Position numbers and translations under genes: made by a program
From: Acidobacteriota bacterium
GTDB lineage: Bacteria > Acidobacteriota > Terriglobia > Bryobacterales > Bryobacteraceae
Assembly (NCBI GenBank): GCA_016185425.1
Contig: JACPNQ010000031.1
Location: 1-64,000, forward strand
Direction of reading: 5' to 3'
DNA: 64,000 nt
Shown: piece by piece, positions 17,497 through 25,637 of the stretch
How the letters are laid out: every line of letters starts with the position of its first letter
Position numbering within the stretch: the first letter of the stretch is position 1
Notes under the pieces: model-generated
What the model saw: only the letters and a program-made list of their open reading frames with translations
Database searches by the model: none
What the model was told of the DNA's origin: nothing

Positions 17497-19763
17497 TTGA
17501 TGCGGACGAGGATAGGCTCGGGCGCGACGAAGGTATTTTGCTGGCCGCTGCGGGTTTCGACGCGGCCGCCGACGACGATGTACTGCTCGCCCGGTTCGGC
17601 TTGAGCGGTGGCGGCGATTTCAAACGTTCTTTCGGTCTCGTCCTCGTTGAGCAGGACGCCGTTGAGGCCGAAGCTCGGCAGGAGCGTGCGTGGCGGGAGA
17701 TTCAGTACGTCGACAGGAACGCGGCCGGCGAAGCCGTTATTGCGGGCGATTTTTACGGTAACGGTGGCCGTGCCGCCGCGTGCGAGCTCGATGGCCTTGG
17801 TGGTGGAGGTCATCTGAATATCGGCACGCGGTGTGAGAGAGATAAGCTTGAGCGGATCGCCTGGATTGGCTTCGCGGACGATATCGCCAGCGCGGCCTTT
17901 GGCGAGGAGAGGAGCGGGTTCAGCGAGCCTTGCGTCCACAGCGGCACGGAGAACGACGACGGCGCTGTTCTGGCCGGGGAGGATGGTGGCGGGAGACGCG
18001 GTGAAACCGGTTGGGAGGTTTTCCAGCGTCACATTGATGGGGCCGTCGAAGCCATCGCGCCGGATGGCGGTGACGGTAAGCGGAACGGCGCCGCCGATGG
18101 GAACGTTTGGATTGGCGGGAGCGACGGCGAGTTGGAAATCGGGACGCGGCTCGCGGATAGTGAGGCGGTAGGCGTAGTTGTCTCCACCGAGACCCTGCAC
18201 GTCGCGGATGTTGACGGAGTATTCGCCGTCGGCAGGCGCGGTGAATGTCAGGAAGCTGTCTTTCCCCCAGCCTGCGCCGCCGTCGTCGTTCTGTGCGTAG
18301 AGGCGGGTGAGCGGAAGGCCGTTGGGCGGGAGAGTTGTGCCGGGCGGGTACATCTGCACTTTGTACACTGCCTTGTCGTTCGCGATGGCTTCGCAGGTGG
18401 TGTTGAAGAACGCGCGGCGCTGGCCCATGACGCTTTCGTATCGAATATCCTCGTCGGGCGTGCGGGGGAGTGCGGCAACGCGGACGACTTCCTGGCCCAG
18501 CAGCATGTAATCGCCGACATGGATATTGTTCCAGTGGGTGATGCGAACGCCGGGGCCGGCGGAATCGTGATCGCGAAGAGTGACGAAAGTTTCGACGATC
18601 GGGCGGACGACGGCTTGCTCGATGGGCTTGCCTTTGGCGTCGAGGACTTCCAGGAAGGAATCGAGATCGGAGCCGAGGCGGCGGGCGTTGACGTCGAAGA
18701 TCAGGTGCTGGCCCTTCCTGGCGGAAAAATTAAATTGGTCTTTGACACCATTTTTTTGGAGGCGGCCGTTGATGGTGACTGGGATTGTGACGGCTTGAGA
18801 GCCGGTGACAGTGATTTCGGGTTCGTCGTTGAGGGCGAGTTTGATGGTCTGGAAGGAGGGACGGAGGAGAACGGCGTTGGGATCTTCCTTGGCGGGCGTC
18901 CCCGTTACTTGCGCTTTGGCGGCGATGTGGGCTCCGGTGAAGTTTATGTCCGCCTGTTTGTTGCGCTGGAGGCCGAGCGGGAAGACGCCGGAGACCAGAG
19001 GGAATTCGCCGGTTTTGATGCGGTAGGTGTGGGTGGCGCGGCCGGATTTTTCGTAGTCGGCGATTCTGATGTAGTAGGCGCCCGCTTTCGAGAATGTGTG
19101 GGCGAACTGGTTTGCACCGTCGTATTCCTTAATGGCGTTGCCCTCGGCGTCGAGGATGGCGATCACAGGTTGAAGAGTCGAGCCGACGGCCTGGCCGCCG
19201 TTATCGAACGAGAGGGTTGTATTGGCTTTGACGTTGATCTTGAAATGGTCGACGTCGCCGGGTTTTGCGATCGTGCCGGTGAGGATGGACGGGAGGTAGA
19301 CTTCGAACGCGCCGTCGATGGTGTCGTTGGGTTCTTTGTCGGGACTCTCGCCGTAGTAGGGCTCGATTAAGAGAGTGCCTTCGGGGCTGGTGCCGAGAGG
19401 GGTTTCAATACGGAAGTTGACGGGTCCGACGGGGGCCTCGGGATCGATGTCGAGTTCGACGGCGAGCTGATTGCGTGGCGGGAGAGGACCGAGGTCGACG
19501 GTGGACGCTGTGCCGTTGGAGCCGAGGCGAATATCGGGGAGGTCGGGAAGTTCTTTGATGCGGAGGATGCGGCCTTTGATGGAGAGATCGCTGAAATAGA
19601 TGCGTTTGGCGCCGGCGAGGTTGAAGCCTTCGACGGTGAGCTCGACGGTGGTGCCGCGCGCGATGCCGCGCTGCGAGATGTCACGGATGGTGGGCGGGGT
19701 GATGCGGGTGCCGGTTTGGGCGAAGGCGGTGAGCGTGACGAGGGAGAGAATGTAGAGTCGCAT
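17493..19763 (-). CDS. Large exported protein with PPC and Ig-like domains
   Basis: 756 residues with a signal peptide MRLYILSLVTLTAFAQ. An IPT/Ig-like N-region (RGTTVELTVEGFNLAGA) precedes two pre-peptidase C-terminal (PPC) domains: EPNDTIDGAFEVYLPSILTG with DVDHFKINVKA at about 150-200, and KDQFNFSARKGQHLIFDVNA at about 355-380. The C-terminal part consists of Ig-like repeats (GFDGPINVTLENLPTGFTAS). Such proteins are common in acidobacteria and planctomycetes; PPC domains often bind polysaccharide or assist secretion. No catalytic domain is seen. It heads a run with the mannose-isomerase-like and epimerase genes. A 16-base string at 18733-18748 recurs at 28348-28363. Confidence 0.8.
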   Translation of the reverse strand: MRLYILSLVTLTAFAQTGTRITPPTIRDISQRGIARGTTVELTVEGFNLAGAKRIYFSDLSIKGRILRIKELPDLPDIRLGSNGTASTVDLGPLPPRNQLAVELDIDPEAPVGPVNFRIETPLGTSPEGTLLIEPYYGESPDKEPNDTIDGAFEVYLPSILTGTIAKPGDVDHFKINVKANTTLSFDNGGQAVGSTLQPVIAILDAEGNAIKEYDGANQFAHTFSKAGAYYIRIADYEKSGRATHTYRIKTGEFPLVSGVFPLGLQRNKQADINFTGAHIAAKAQVTGTPAKEDPNAVLLRPSFQTIKLALNDEPEITVTGSQAVTIPVTINGRLQKNGVKDQFNFSARKGQHLIFDVNARRLGSDLDSFLEVLDAKGKPIEQAVVRPIVETFVTLRDHDSAGPGVRITHWNNIHVGDYMLLGQEVVRVAALPRTPDEDIRYESVMGQRRAFFNTTCEAIANDKAVYKVQMYPPGTTLPPNGLPLTRLYAQNDDGGAGWGKDSFLTFTAPADGEYSVNIRDVQGLGGDNYAYRLTIREPRPDFQLAVAPANPNVPIGGAVPLTVTAIRRDGFDGPINVTLENLPTGFTASPATILPGQNSAVVVLRAAVDARLAEPAPLLAKGRAGDIVREANPGDPLKLISLTPRADIQMTSTTKAIELARGGTATVTVKIARNNGFAGRVPVDVLNLPPRTLLPSFGLNGVLLNEDETERTFEIAATAQAEPGEQYIVVGGRVETRSGQQNTFVAPEPILVRIK

Positions 19764-20003
19764 GGGCTTCCGGAACAGCTTTATTGTGTCACTATGCCGG
19801 GCGGTTTTCGCAGGGTAGCGGCGCACGGCACACCCTTTGGTGCCGTTCCCAATTAGTTGCCTCGGTAACAGCATTCGGGAAGACGTTGTAAACGGCGCAA
19901 CTTGAAGGGGAAACAGTTCTACCTTTGCGGCGATCCAACGAACGTGCGGGGCAACTCGTGTGGATGTGCCACGGACGTTGCACTCCGCTGAAGGAGAAAG
20001 GAT

Positions 20004-21644
20004 ATGCAGAGCGGAAAGCGTATGTCCAAATGGGGCGGGTGCTTTCTAATGGCGATTGGTCTCGCCGCGCAAGTGCCCAATCCGACACAGCGTACCAGTC
20101 CGGACCCGCAGAATCCGATGCCAGTATTCCGCGTTACGGTGGTAAGCCGGGTCGCAAAGGCCGTCAATTTCCATCACCGCCAAGGCTGGACGACGATGGA
20201 TCTGAAGCCCGTCATGGGCCCGGCCAGATCCAAGGGCGAGGTGCGTGTTGACAGTAAAACCGGTGCCACGCGCGTTGACGCCCGAATCAACAAAATGCCA
20301 CCGCCGTCGTCTTTCGGTTCCGAGTACCTAACCTACGTTCTATGGGCAATCACTCCCGAAGGACGTCCGCAGAACCTAGGAGAACTGCTCATTGACGGCG
20401 ATGACGACGCCAAACTGCAGGCAGCTACGGAATTGCAGGCTTTCGGTCTTATTGTCACCGCGGAACCCTACTATGCGGTGACACAACCGAGTGACATGAT
20501 CATCATGGAAGCAGTTCAGGGAAGCGGAACAACAGGAACGCTTTCCCCAATCGAAGTGAAATACGAACTGCAGGAGCGCGGCGCCTACTTCGCGCAACTG
20601 CCTCCCGGGGATCGCGTGAAGATCACCGATCGGAGAAATATCCCGATTGACCTTATGGAAGCGCGGCACGCTTATAACATCGCAAGGTCGTTCGGCGCGG
20701 AGCAGTATGCCGCCGACACGATAGCGAAGGCGAGAGTGGAGCTTCAGAACGCCGAAGATTATTTCCGCAGGAAATCGGGCGATAAGAAAAAAATCCAGAC
20801 GCTGGCCCGCAATGTAACGCAGACCGCGGAGGATGCCCGGATTATTTCGGTTCGCAAGCAGGAAGCGGAGCGCCTGGAAGCCGAGCGGCGGAGGAAGGAT
20901 GCCGAGGTAGCGAGCGCACAAGCGGAAGCGGAGCGTTCGGCTCGCGAGCGTGAAGCCGCACAGCGTCAGGCGGAGCAATCCAGAATCGCGGCGGAACGCG
21001 CCGCATTAGAGCAGGCCCGGGCGGAGGCGGAGAAAGCGAAGAGCGCGGCCGACGCGGACGGAGCTCGCCGATTGGCCGCTGAGCAGGCCGAGGCGGCCCG
21101 CAGGGCAGGCGAGCAAGCCGAAGCGGCCCGGCGACAGGCGGCCGAGGCCCTGGCGGAGCGGGCCCGCTTAAATGCGGAACGTCTCGCGGCTCGTGAAGCG
21201 TTACGGAAACAATTGAGCCTGGCTCTCGAAACCCGCGAGACCGCGCGCGGCCTGATCATGAACATGCCGGATGTTCTGTTCGCTTTCGACAAATATGACC
21301 TGACATCCGACGCGAAGGTGCGGCTGGCGAAGGTGTCCGGAGTCATCGCAACGCAGCAGAAGCTGAAGATCGAAGTGGAGGGTCATACCGACTCTATTGG
21401 CAGCGACGAATATAACTACAGACTGTCGGATAATCGTGCCAATGCGGTCCGCAGCTTCCTGGTAAGCCAGGGCGTGCCGGTAGAAACCATCACGTCGAAA
21501 GGATTTGGCAAGTCCAAACCTATTGCCGACAACTCTACAAATTTCGGCCGCAGCAAGAACCGCCGCGTAGAGCTGGTTGTTTCCGGCGAAGCGATTACGC
21601 CGATCACGGATATCACCATAACAACGACTACAACTAACCGTTAA
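20004..21644 (+). CDS. Exported OmpA-family protein with long coiled coil
   Basis: 546 residues. The N-terminus MQSGKRMSKWGGCFLMAIGLAAQ is a short signal. A beta-rich region (about 30-215) is followed by an Ala/Glu/Arg-rich coiled coil (about 260-410). The C-terminal OmpA domain has VLFAFDKYDLT, EGHTDSIGSDEYN and GKSKPIADNSTNFGRSKNRRVEL, containing the diaminopimelate-binding Asp and Arg. It should anchor the outer membrane to peptidoglycan. AAGGAGAAAGGAT provides a strong ribosome site. A rho-independent terminator follows the stop directly, so it is a single-gene unit. Confidence 0.9.
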   Translation: MQSGKRMSKWGGCFLMAIGLAAQVPNPTQRTSPDPQNPMPVFRVTVVSRVAKAVNFHHRQGWTTMDLKPVMGPARSKGEVRVDSKTGATRVDARINKMPPPSSFGSEYLTYVLWAITPEGRPQNLGELLIDGDDDAKLQAATELQAFGLIVTAEPYYAVTQPSDMIIMEAVQGSGTTGTLSPIEVKYELQERGAYFAQLPPGDRVKITDRRNIPIDLMEARHAYNIARSFGAEQYAADTIAKARVELQNAEDYFRRKSGDKKKIQTLARNVTQTAEDARIISVRKQEAERLEAERRRKDAEVASAQAEAERSAREREAAQRQAEQSRIAAERAALEQARAEAEKAKSAADADGARRLAAEQAEAARRAGEQAEAARRQAAEALAERARLNAERLAAREALRKQLSLALETRETARGLIMNMPDVLFAFDKYDLTSDAKVRLAKVSGVIATQQKLKIEVEGHTDSIGSDEYNYRLSDNRANAVRSFLVSQGVPVETITSKGFGKSKPIADNSTNFGRSKNRRVELVVSGEAITPITDITITTTTTNR

Positions 21645-21671
21645 CCCTATCCTCTCGGGTTCCGGTTCAGG

Positions 21672-21701
21672 CGGGCAGCGTTCTTCGCTGCCCGTTTTTT
21701 T
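21672..21701 (+). terminator. Rho-independent terminator after the OmpA-family gene
   Basis: A 9-bp perfect stem CGGGCAGCG / CGCTGCCCG (21672-21680 with 21686-21694) encloses a TTCTT loop and is followed by seven T residues (21695-21701). It sits 27 bases beyond the OmpA-family stop codon and before the padR promoter region. Confidence 0.93.
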
Positions 21702-21762
21702 CTGAGCCGTCCTGACGGAAGGGAAGGAGACGGCCGCTCCCTTCTATTGCTTTCCAATACGA

Positions 21763-21776
21763 AATCCTATAGGATT
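21763..21776. promoter_or_regulatory. Palindromic candidate PadR operator
   Basis: AATCCTATAGGATT is a perfect 14-bp palindrome, directly followed by CCCATAGGAG, which repeats part of it. It lies 15 bases upstream of the padR ATG, so a bound dimer would block this promoter. PadR proteins commonly autoregulate through such palindromes; the match to this protein is inferred from position. Confidence 0.5.
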
Positions 21777-21791
21777 CCCATAGGAGAACGA

Positions 21792-22127
21792 ATGAGCGAC
21801 GTCTGGCAGGGCACGCTGGCGCTGATGGTGCTGAAAACACTGGAGACGATGGGCCCGCAGCATGGGTACGGGGTCGCGCGGCGGATCGAGCAGACAAGCG
21901 GCGACCGGGTCAGCGTTAACTACGGTACGTTGTACCCGGCGCTTCTAAAGCTCGAGCAGGAAGGATTCATCGAGTCCGAGTGGGGCGTTTCGGACAATAA
22001 TCGCCGGGCGAAGTACTACCGGCTGACTCGCGCCGGGCGCAAAAAGATGCGCGATGAGGAACGGCAGTGGCAGACGACGACAACCATCATGGCCCGGTTC
22101 CTTGCCCCGCAAGAGGAGGACGCGTGA
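21792..22127 (+). CDS. PadR-family transcriptional regulator
   Basis: 111 residues. The PadR winged-helix is plain: LALMVLKTLETMGPQHGYGVARRIEQ, then the wing with VNYGTLYPALLKLEQEGFIESEW and RAKYYRLTRAGRKKM. The start at 21792 has AGGAG six bases upstream; an earlier in-frame codon at 21747 would run through the palindromic operator. In acidobacteria a PadR gene is the standard partner of ADOP permease genes, and here its stop overlaps the permease GTG (GTGA). It probably represses its own operon in response to an unknown ligand. Confidence 0.92.
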   Translation: MSDVWQGTLALMVLKTLETMGPQHGYGVARRIEQTSGDRVSVNYGTLYPALLKLEQEGFIESEWGVSDNNRRAKYYRLTRAGRKKMRDEERQWQTTTTIMARFLAPQEEDA

Positions 22128-24757
22128 GGTCCTTGTGGGTCCGATTCCTCGGACTCTTCCGGCGAGACGCCATGGAGCGCGAGCTCGACGATGAGTTGCG
22201 GAGTCTCGTCGATCTGCACGCCGATGAGTACATCCGCGCAGGTTTGACTCCGGACGCCGCCAGGCTGGAGGCTCTGCGTAGGGTTGGAGGGGTGAACGCG
22301 GTGAAAGAAGCATACCGGCAGCAGGCGCGGCTTCCTTACCTCGAACCGTTCGCGATGGATCTGCGCTACGCCGCCCGGCGGTTACGGCAGCGGCCGGCGT
22401 TCCTCGCCACTTCGGTGCTGACTCTGGCGATTGGCATTGGCGTCCACGCGACCGTCTTCGCGATGATTCAGTCGCTGCTGCTCAAGCCGCTGCCGTTCCG
22501 CGAGCCCGCGCGCGTTTTCAATATCGAGAATACGAGAGGTTCGAACATCTCGTTTCCCAACTACAAGGATGTCCGCGACCGGAACGAAGTCTTCTCGGCG
22601 GTGGCGGCCGCCCGGGCTGCTCCGATGGCAGTGAATGCAGGCGGCGAAACGGAGCGCTACTGGGGATTTCTCGTTACGGGAAACTACTTCGAATTATTGG
22701 GGATCCGGGCGTGGCGGGGAAGGTTGATCATGCCCTCCGACGACCTTAGGGATGGCGCACATCCCATCATGGTTATCAGCTACAAGTGCTGGCAGCGGCG
22801 ATTCGGGGGCGATGCGTCGGCGATCGGACGCGAGGTACGCATCAATGGAAACGTGTTCACGATCATCGGAGTCACGCCGCCCGGCTTCACCGGCAACGCA
22901 GTCTTCTATGCAGCCGATTCATGGGTACCGTTCTCGATGATCCGCGTCATTGAGAATCGTGACTGGCGCGGTGCCCGAGGTACCTCGAACGCCTGGGCCA
23001 TTGCCCGGCTGCGTGACGGCGTGTCGAAGGAATCCGCTGAGGCTTCGCTGGCCGTGTTAGCCCAACAGATGGCCGTAGAGCACCCCGGCACCAATGACGG
23101 ATTGACCTTCCTTTTAGAGCCAGTAGGCTGGGTGAGCCGGCAGTTGCGGGGAGGTGTGCGGAACGCGGGATTGGCGCTCCTGCTGGTCTCGGCGCTGACT
23201 CTGCTGGTGGCATGCAGTAATATATCCGGACTGCTGTTCGCACAGGGGTCGGACCGCGGCAAGGAGATCGCGCTGCGCTGCTCCCTTGGAGCCGGGAGGG
23301 GCGCGGTGTTCCGCCTTTTGTCGGCGGAGCTTTTACTGATTGGCGCGGGTGCCGCCGCGGCGGGGCTCCTGATCGTACATTGGCTGACGGGCGTTGTGGC
23401 GGCCGCGGTGCCGCAGCTCGAAGTTCCATTTGAACTTCCGGTCGCGCCGGACTGGCAGGTTTTCGCATATACAGGAGCCGTGGCCCTTTTGGCTGCGTTG
23501 GCGGCCGGCATGTGGCCAGCGTGGCGCGCGGCGTCGGCCGACGCATTTCCTGTCTTGAAGGGCGATTCGGGCTCCGCAGTGCTACGGCGCATCGGCCTGC
23601 GCGATTTCGTTGTTGGCGTCCAGATCGCAGTTTCGGTGGTGCTTCTCGCGGGAGCCGCGATGATGGTCCATTCTTTCCAGGAGGCGTTGCGCAGTCCGTT
23701 GGGCGTCCAGCCGGAGGGCGCCGTGGTCGCGCGCTTCGACCTCGGGCTCCACGGCTATACGCCGGAGAAAGGGAGAGAAGTACAACGCCAGATTCTGGAG
23801 CGCGTTCGTGAACTGCCGGGAGTGGATGTGGCCGGAATGTCGGACTCGATTCCCTTCAGCATTAACGATTCCTCGAACGGCATTCGCGTGGAAGGCCAGC
23901 AGGAGGCCCGTGGGGCGCGAACTCCTACGGCGCGCGTATTCGTTAGCACGCCGGGGATGTTCCGCGCGATGGGCACGCGGTTATTGGCGGGCCGGGATTT
24001 TGATGACCGAGATCGAGCCGGCGCGAAGCGAGTCGCCATCGTCAACGAGGAATTCGCGGTGCGCCTGATTGGAGACAGAAACGCCGTTGGCAGGCGCATC
24101 AAATCGGGTTGCCGTGACTGCGATTGGATCGAGATTATCGGAATCGTCGAAACAGGACGCTACGGCCTGATCTCGGAACAGCCTAAACCGGCCTTGTGGA
24201 CGGCTGCTGCGCAAGGGTACAACAGCAATACCTCGATAATGGTTCGTTCCGGGCGTAATGAAGACGAACTATTGAAGGAGATGAGACGGATCATCGCCGA
24301 GACGGATCCGGGCATTGCTGTCTTCGACGCCGCGCCTTATCGAAAGTATCTCGACTTCCCGGCGACTCCGCTGCGCATTCTTACGGCGTCGCTGACGGGA
24401 ATGGGCGTGATCGCGGCTTTCCTCTGTGGACTCGGCCTGTATGCGGTTGTCGCCTATGGCGCGTCGAAGAGAACGCGCGAGCTTGGCATCCGTGCGGCTC
24501 TCGGCGCAACTTCATCCGACCTGGCGCTTACGCTCACCGTTCGTATGGCGGCGATCTCTGCCGTCAGCGCCGCTGTGGGAATAACGATCGCCGTCTTTGC
24601 GATCCGGCTTCTGGCGAATCTGCTGCAAACGACGGCCAATCCGGCCATCTTCGTGGTCGCTGTGCTTTTGATCCTGCTGGTGACGTTCGTAGCCTGCCTG
24701 GTTCCCTCGATCCGGGCGATGCGGATTCAACCGCTTGAAGCGCTGCGGCAGGAGTAA
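22124..24757 (+). CDS. ADOP-type ABC permease (MacB/FtsX duplicated)
   Basis: 877 residues from a GTG overlapping the padR stop, with GAGGAGGA upstream. A cytoplasmic N-terminal prefix (DAMERELDDELRSLVDLHADE) precedes a first MacB-periplasmic/FtsX unit (transmembrane segment at about 100-125, FtsX helices at about 350-500) and a second such unit (from about 505, ending with FtsX helices at about 755-870). This is the acidobacterial duplicated orphan permease architecture. No ATPase gene is adjacent, as is usual for these 'orphan' permeases. Export of small toxic molecules or peptides is the general guess. Confidence 0.92.
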   Translation: MRSLWVRFLGLFRRDAMERELDDELRSLVDLHADEYIRAGLTPDAARLEALRRVGGVNAVKEAYRQQARLPYLEPFAMDLRYAARRLRQRPAFLATSVLTLAIGIGVHATVFAMIQSLLLKPLPFREPARVFNIENTRGSNISFPNYKDVRDRNEVFSAVAAARAAPMAVNAGGETERYWGFLVTGNYFELLGIRAWRGRLIMPSDDLRDGAHPIMVISYKCWQRRFGGDASAIGREVRINGNVFTIIGVTPPGFTGNAVFYAADSWVPFSMIRVIENRDWRGARGTSNAWAIARLRDGVSKESAEASLAVLAQQMAVEHPGTNDGLTFLLEPVGWVSRQLRGGVRNAGLALLLVSALTLLVACSNISGLLFAQGSDRGKEIALRCSLGAGRGAVFRLLSAELLLIGAGAAAAGLLIVHWLTGVVAAAVPQLEVPFELPVAPDWQVFAYTGAVALLAALAAGMWPAWRAASADAFPVLKGDSGSAVLRRIGLRDFVVGVQIAVSVVLLAGAAMMVHSFQEALRSPLGVQPEGAVVARFDLGLHGYTPEKGREVQRQILERVRELPGVDVAGMSDSIPFSINDSSNGIRVEGQQEARGARTPTARVFVSTPGMFRAMGTRLLAGRDFDDRDRAGAKRVAIVNEEFAVRLIGDRNAVGRRIKSGCRDCDWIEIIGIVETGRYGLISEQPKPALWTAAAQGYNSNTSIMVRSGRNEDELLKEMRRIIAETDPGIAVFDAAPYRKYLDFPATPLRILTASLTGMGVIAAFLCGLGLYAVVAYGASKRTRELGIRAALGATSSDLALTLTVRMAAISAVSAAVGITIAVFAIRLLANLLQTTANPAIFVVAVLLILLVTFVACLVPSIRAMRIQPLEALRQE

Positions 24758-24778
24758 AGACCGGCTGCGCTAGTTGCT

Positions 24779-24844
24779 CTCATAGAACTGCATGGAGCCG
24801 TCCTGGCGGAAGGCGAGGATTCGGCGGCTGTCGGGGGAGAATTG
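24779..24844. repeat. 66-bp direct repeat, left copy
   Basis: Identical over 66 bases to 25647-25712, starting CTCATAGAACTG and ending GGGAGAATTG. The right copy is the 3' end of the cytochrome-WD40 gene; the left copy, read on the minus strand, encodes the same FSPDSRRILAFRQDGSMQF tail and even has a stop codon shortly after. The two copies bracket the BrnT/BrnA pair. Confidence 0.95.
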
Positions 24845-24961
24845 GAACCTGTGGTCCTTTCGGACTGGGCGATTGAGGCGGTTCTTGTCGAGCAGCGAGG
24901 ATGCGACTGTAACCGCATGCCTCGCAGTCGTGCAGACGACTTCCACATCCCGCGGGACTTG

Positions 24962-24977
24962 GTGTACACTCGTACAC
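24962..24977. promoter_or_regulatory. Inverted repeat abutting the brnT start (candidate BrnA operator)
   Basis: GTGTAC-ACTC-GTACAC has 6-bp arms at 24962-24967 and 24972-24977 and ends one base before the GTG start of brnT. BrnA antitoxins repress their own promoters by binding inverted repeats, so this is a natural operator candidate. The same bases leave no room for a Shine-Dalgarno sequence. Confidence 0.5.
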
Positions 24978-24978
24978 A

Positions 24979-25251
24979 GTGACCACATTCGAGTGGGATC
25001 CGAGGAAGGCGGCAAGCAACACACGGAAGCACGGAATACGGTTTTCGGATGCCGTTTCCGTGCTGGAAGACGATCGCGCGATCACCTTGCATGACGATGG
25101 ACACGAAGAGGAGCGGTGGGTCACAGTTGGAATTGACGCCTTGGCCCGGATTCTGACAGTCGCGTACACGTGGAGAGGCAGCACTGTCCGAATCATCTTG
25201 GCACGTCCATCCACCCGGAAGGAATGCAAACAATACTTGGAGAGCCCATGA
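24979..25251 (+). CDS. brnT: BrnT-family ribonuclease toxin
   Basis: 90 residues, the family's usual size. The pattern is characteristic: TTFEWDPRKAASNTRKHGIRFSDAVSVLEDD at the N-terminus (shown here split), RWVTVGIDALARILTVAYTWR, and RIILARPSTRKECKQY at the end. BrnT is an RNase of RelE-like fold that halts translation; the Lys/His/Arg-rich N-terminus and the C-terminal RxIxARxA block are present. Its stop overlaps the brnA ATG (ATGA). No ribosome site precedes the GTG start, so translation may be leaderless or the promoter may lie very close. It is located between two 66-bp repeats. Confidence 0.9.
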   Translation: MTTFEWDPRKAASNTRKHGIRFSDAVSVLEDDRAITLHDDGHEEERWVTVGIDALARILTVAYTWRGSTVRIILARPSTRKECKQYLESP

Positions 25252-25502
25252 AGCAGGAATACGATTTCAGTAAAGGTAAGCGCGGACCTGTCGTGACCGT
25301 TCCACCCGGCAAGACGCGCGTCACCATTCGCCTGGATGATGACATCTTGGACTGGTTCCGCGATGAAGTGGACCGCGCCGGAGGGGGGAACTATCAGACG
25401 CTGATCAATCTGGCGCTTCGGGACTTTGTTAGCCGGCGGCGGGAGCCCCTGGAAAAGACGTTGCGGCGCGTGATTAGGGAGGAACTCAAGCGTGCGGGAT
25501 GA
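25248..25502 (+). CDS. brnA: BrnA-family antitoxin
   Basis: 84 residues. After a polar start (MKQEYDFSKGKRGPVVTVPP) comes the ribbon-helix-helix DNA-binding core KTRVTIRLDDDILDWFRDEV and GGGNYQTLINLALRDFV, typical of BrnA. It neutralises BrnT and represses the operon. The ATG at 25248 overlaps the toxin stop by four bases and has GGAG upstream; an earlier in-frame start would overlap brnT by over 80 bases. Toxin-first order is as in known brnTA operons. Confidence 0.92.
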   Translation: MKQEYDFSKGKRGPVVTVPPGKTRVTIRLDDDILDWFRDEVDRAGGGNYQTLINLALRDFVSRRREPLEKTLRRVIREELKRAG

Positions 25503-25637
25503 GGGCCGACTAAGGCATTGAGACAGGTGGCGCGCAGTCGAACGACCAATGAATTCAGGGTTGCTATCGGAGGCCCTTCCGGCGCTTGCAACAGAATTGC
25601 CTTCCCTGTTGTGTGCCTGTGAAGAATATCGATGCCG

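Noticed and set aside
17538..19370. A 610-codon open frame on the plus strand
   Set aside because: It is antisense to the PPC-domain protein. Its Gly/Asp/Val-rich composition is what the complement of a GC-rich gene gives, and no domain is visible.
24770..25024. Small minus-strand ORF upstream of brnT
   Set aside because: Its only meaningful part is the duplicated WD40 tail; the rest has no homology-like pattern. I treat it as a repeat remnant.
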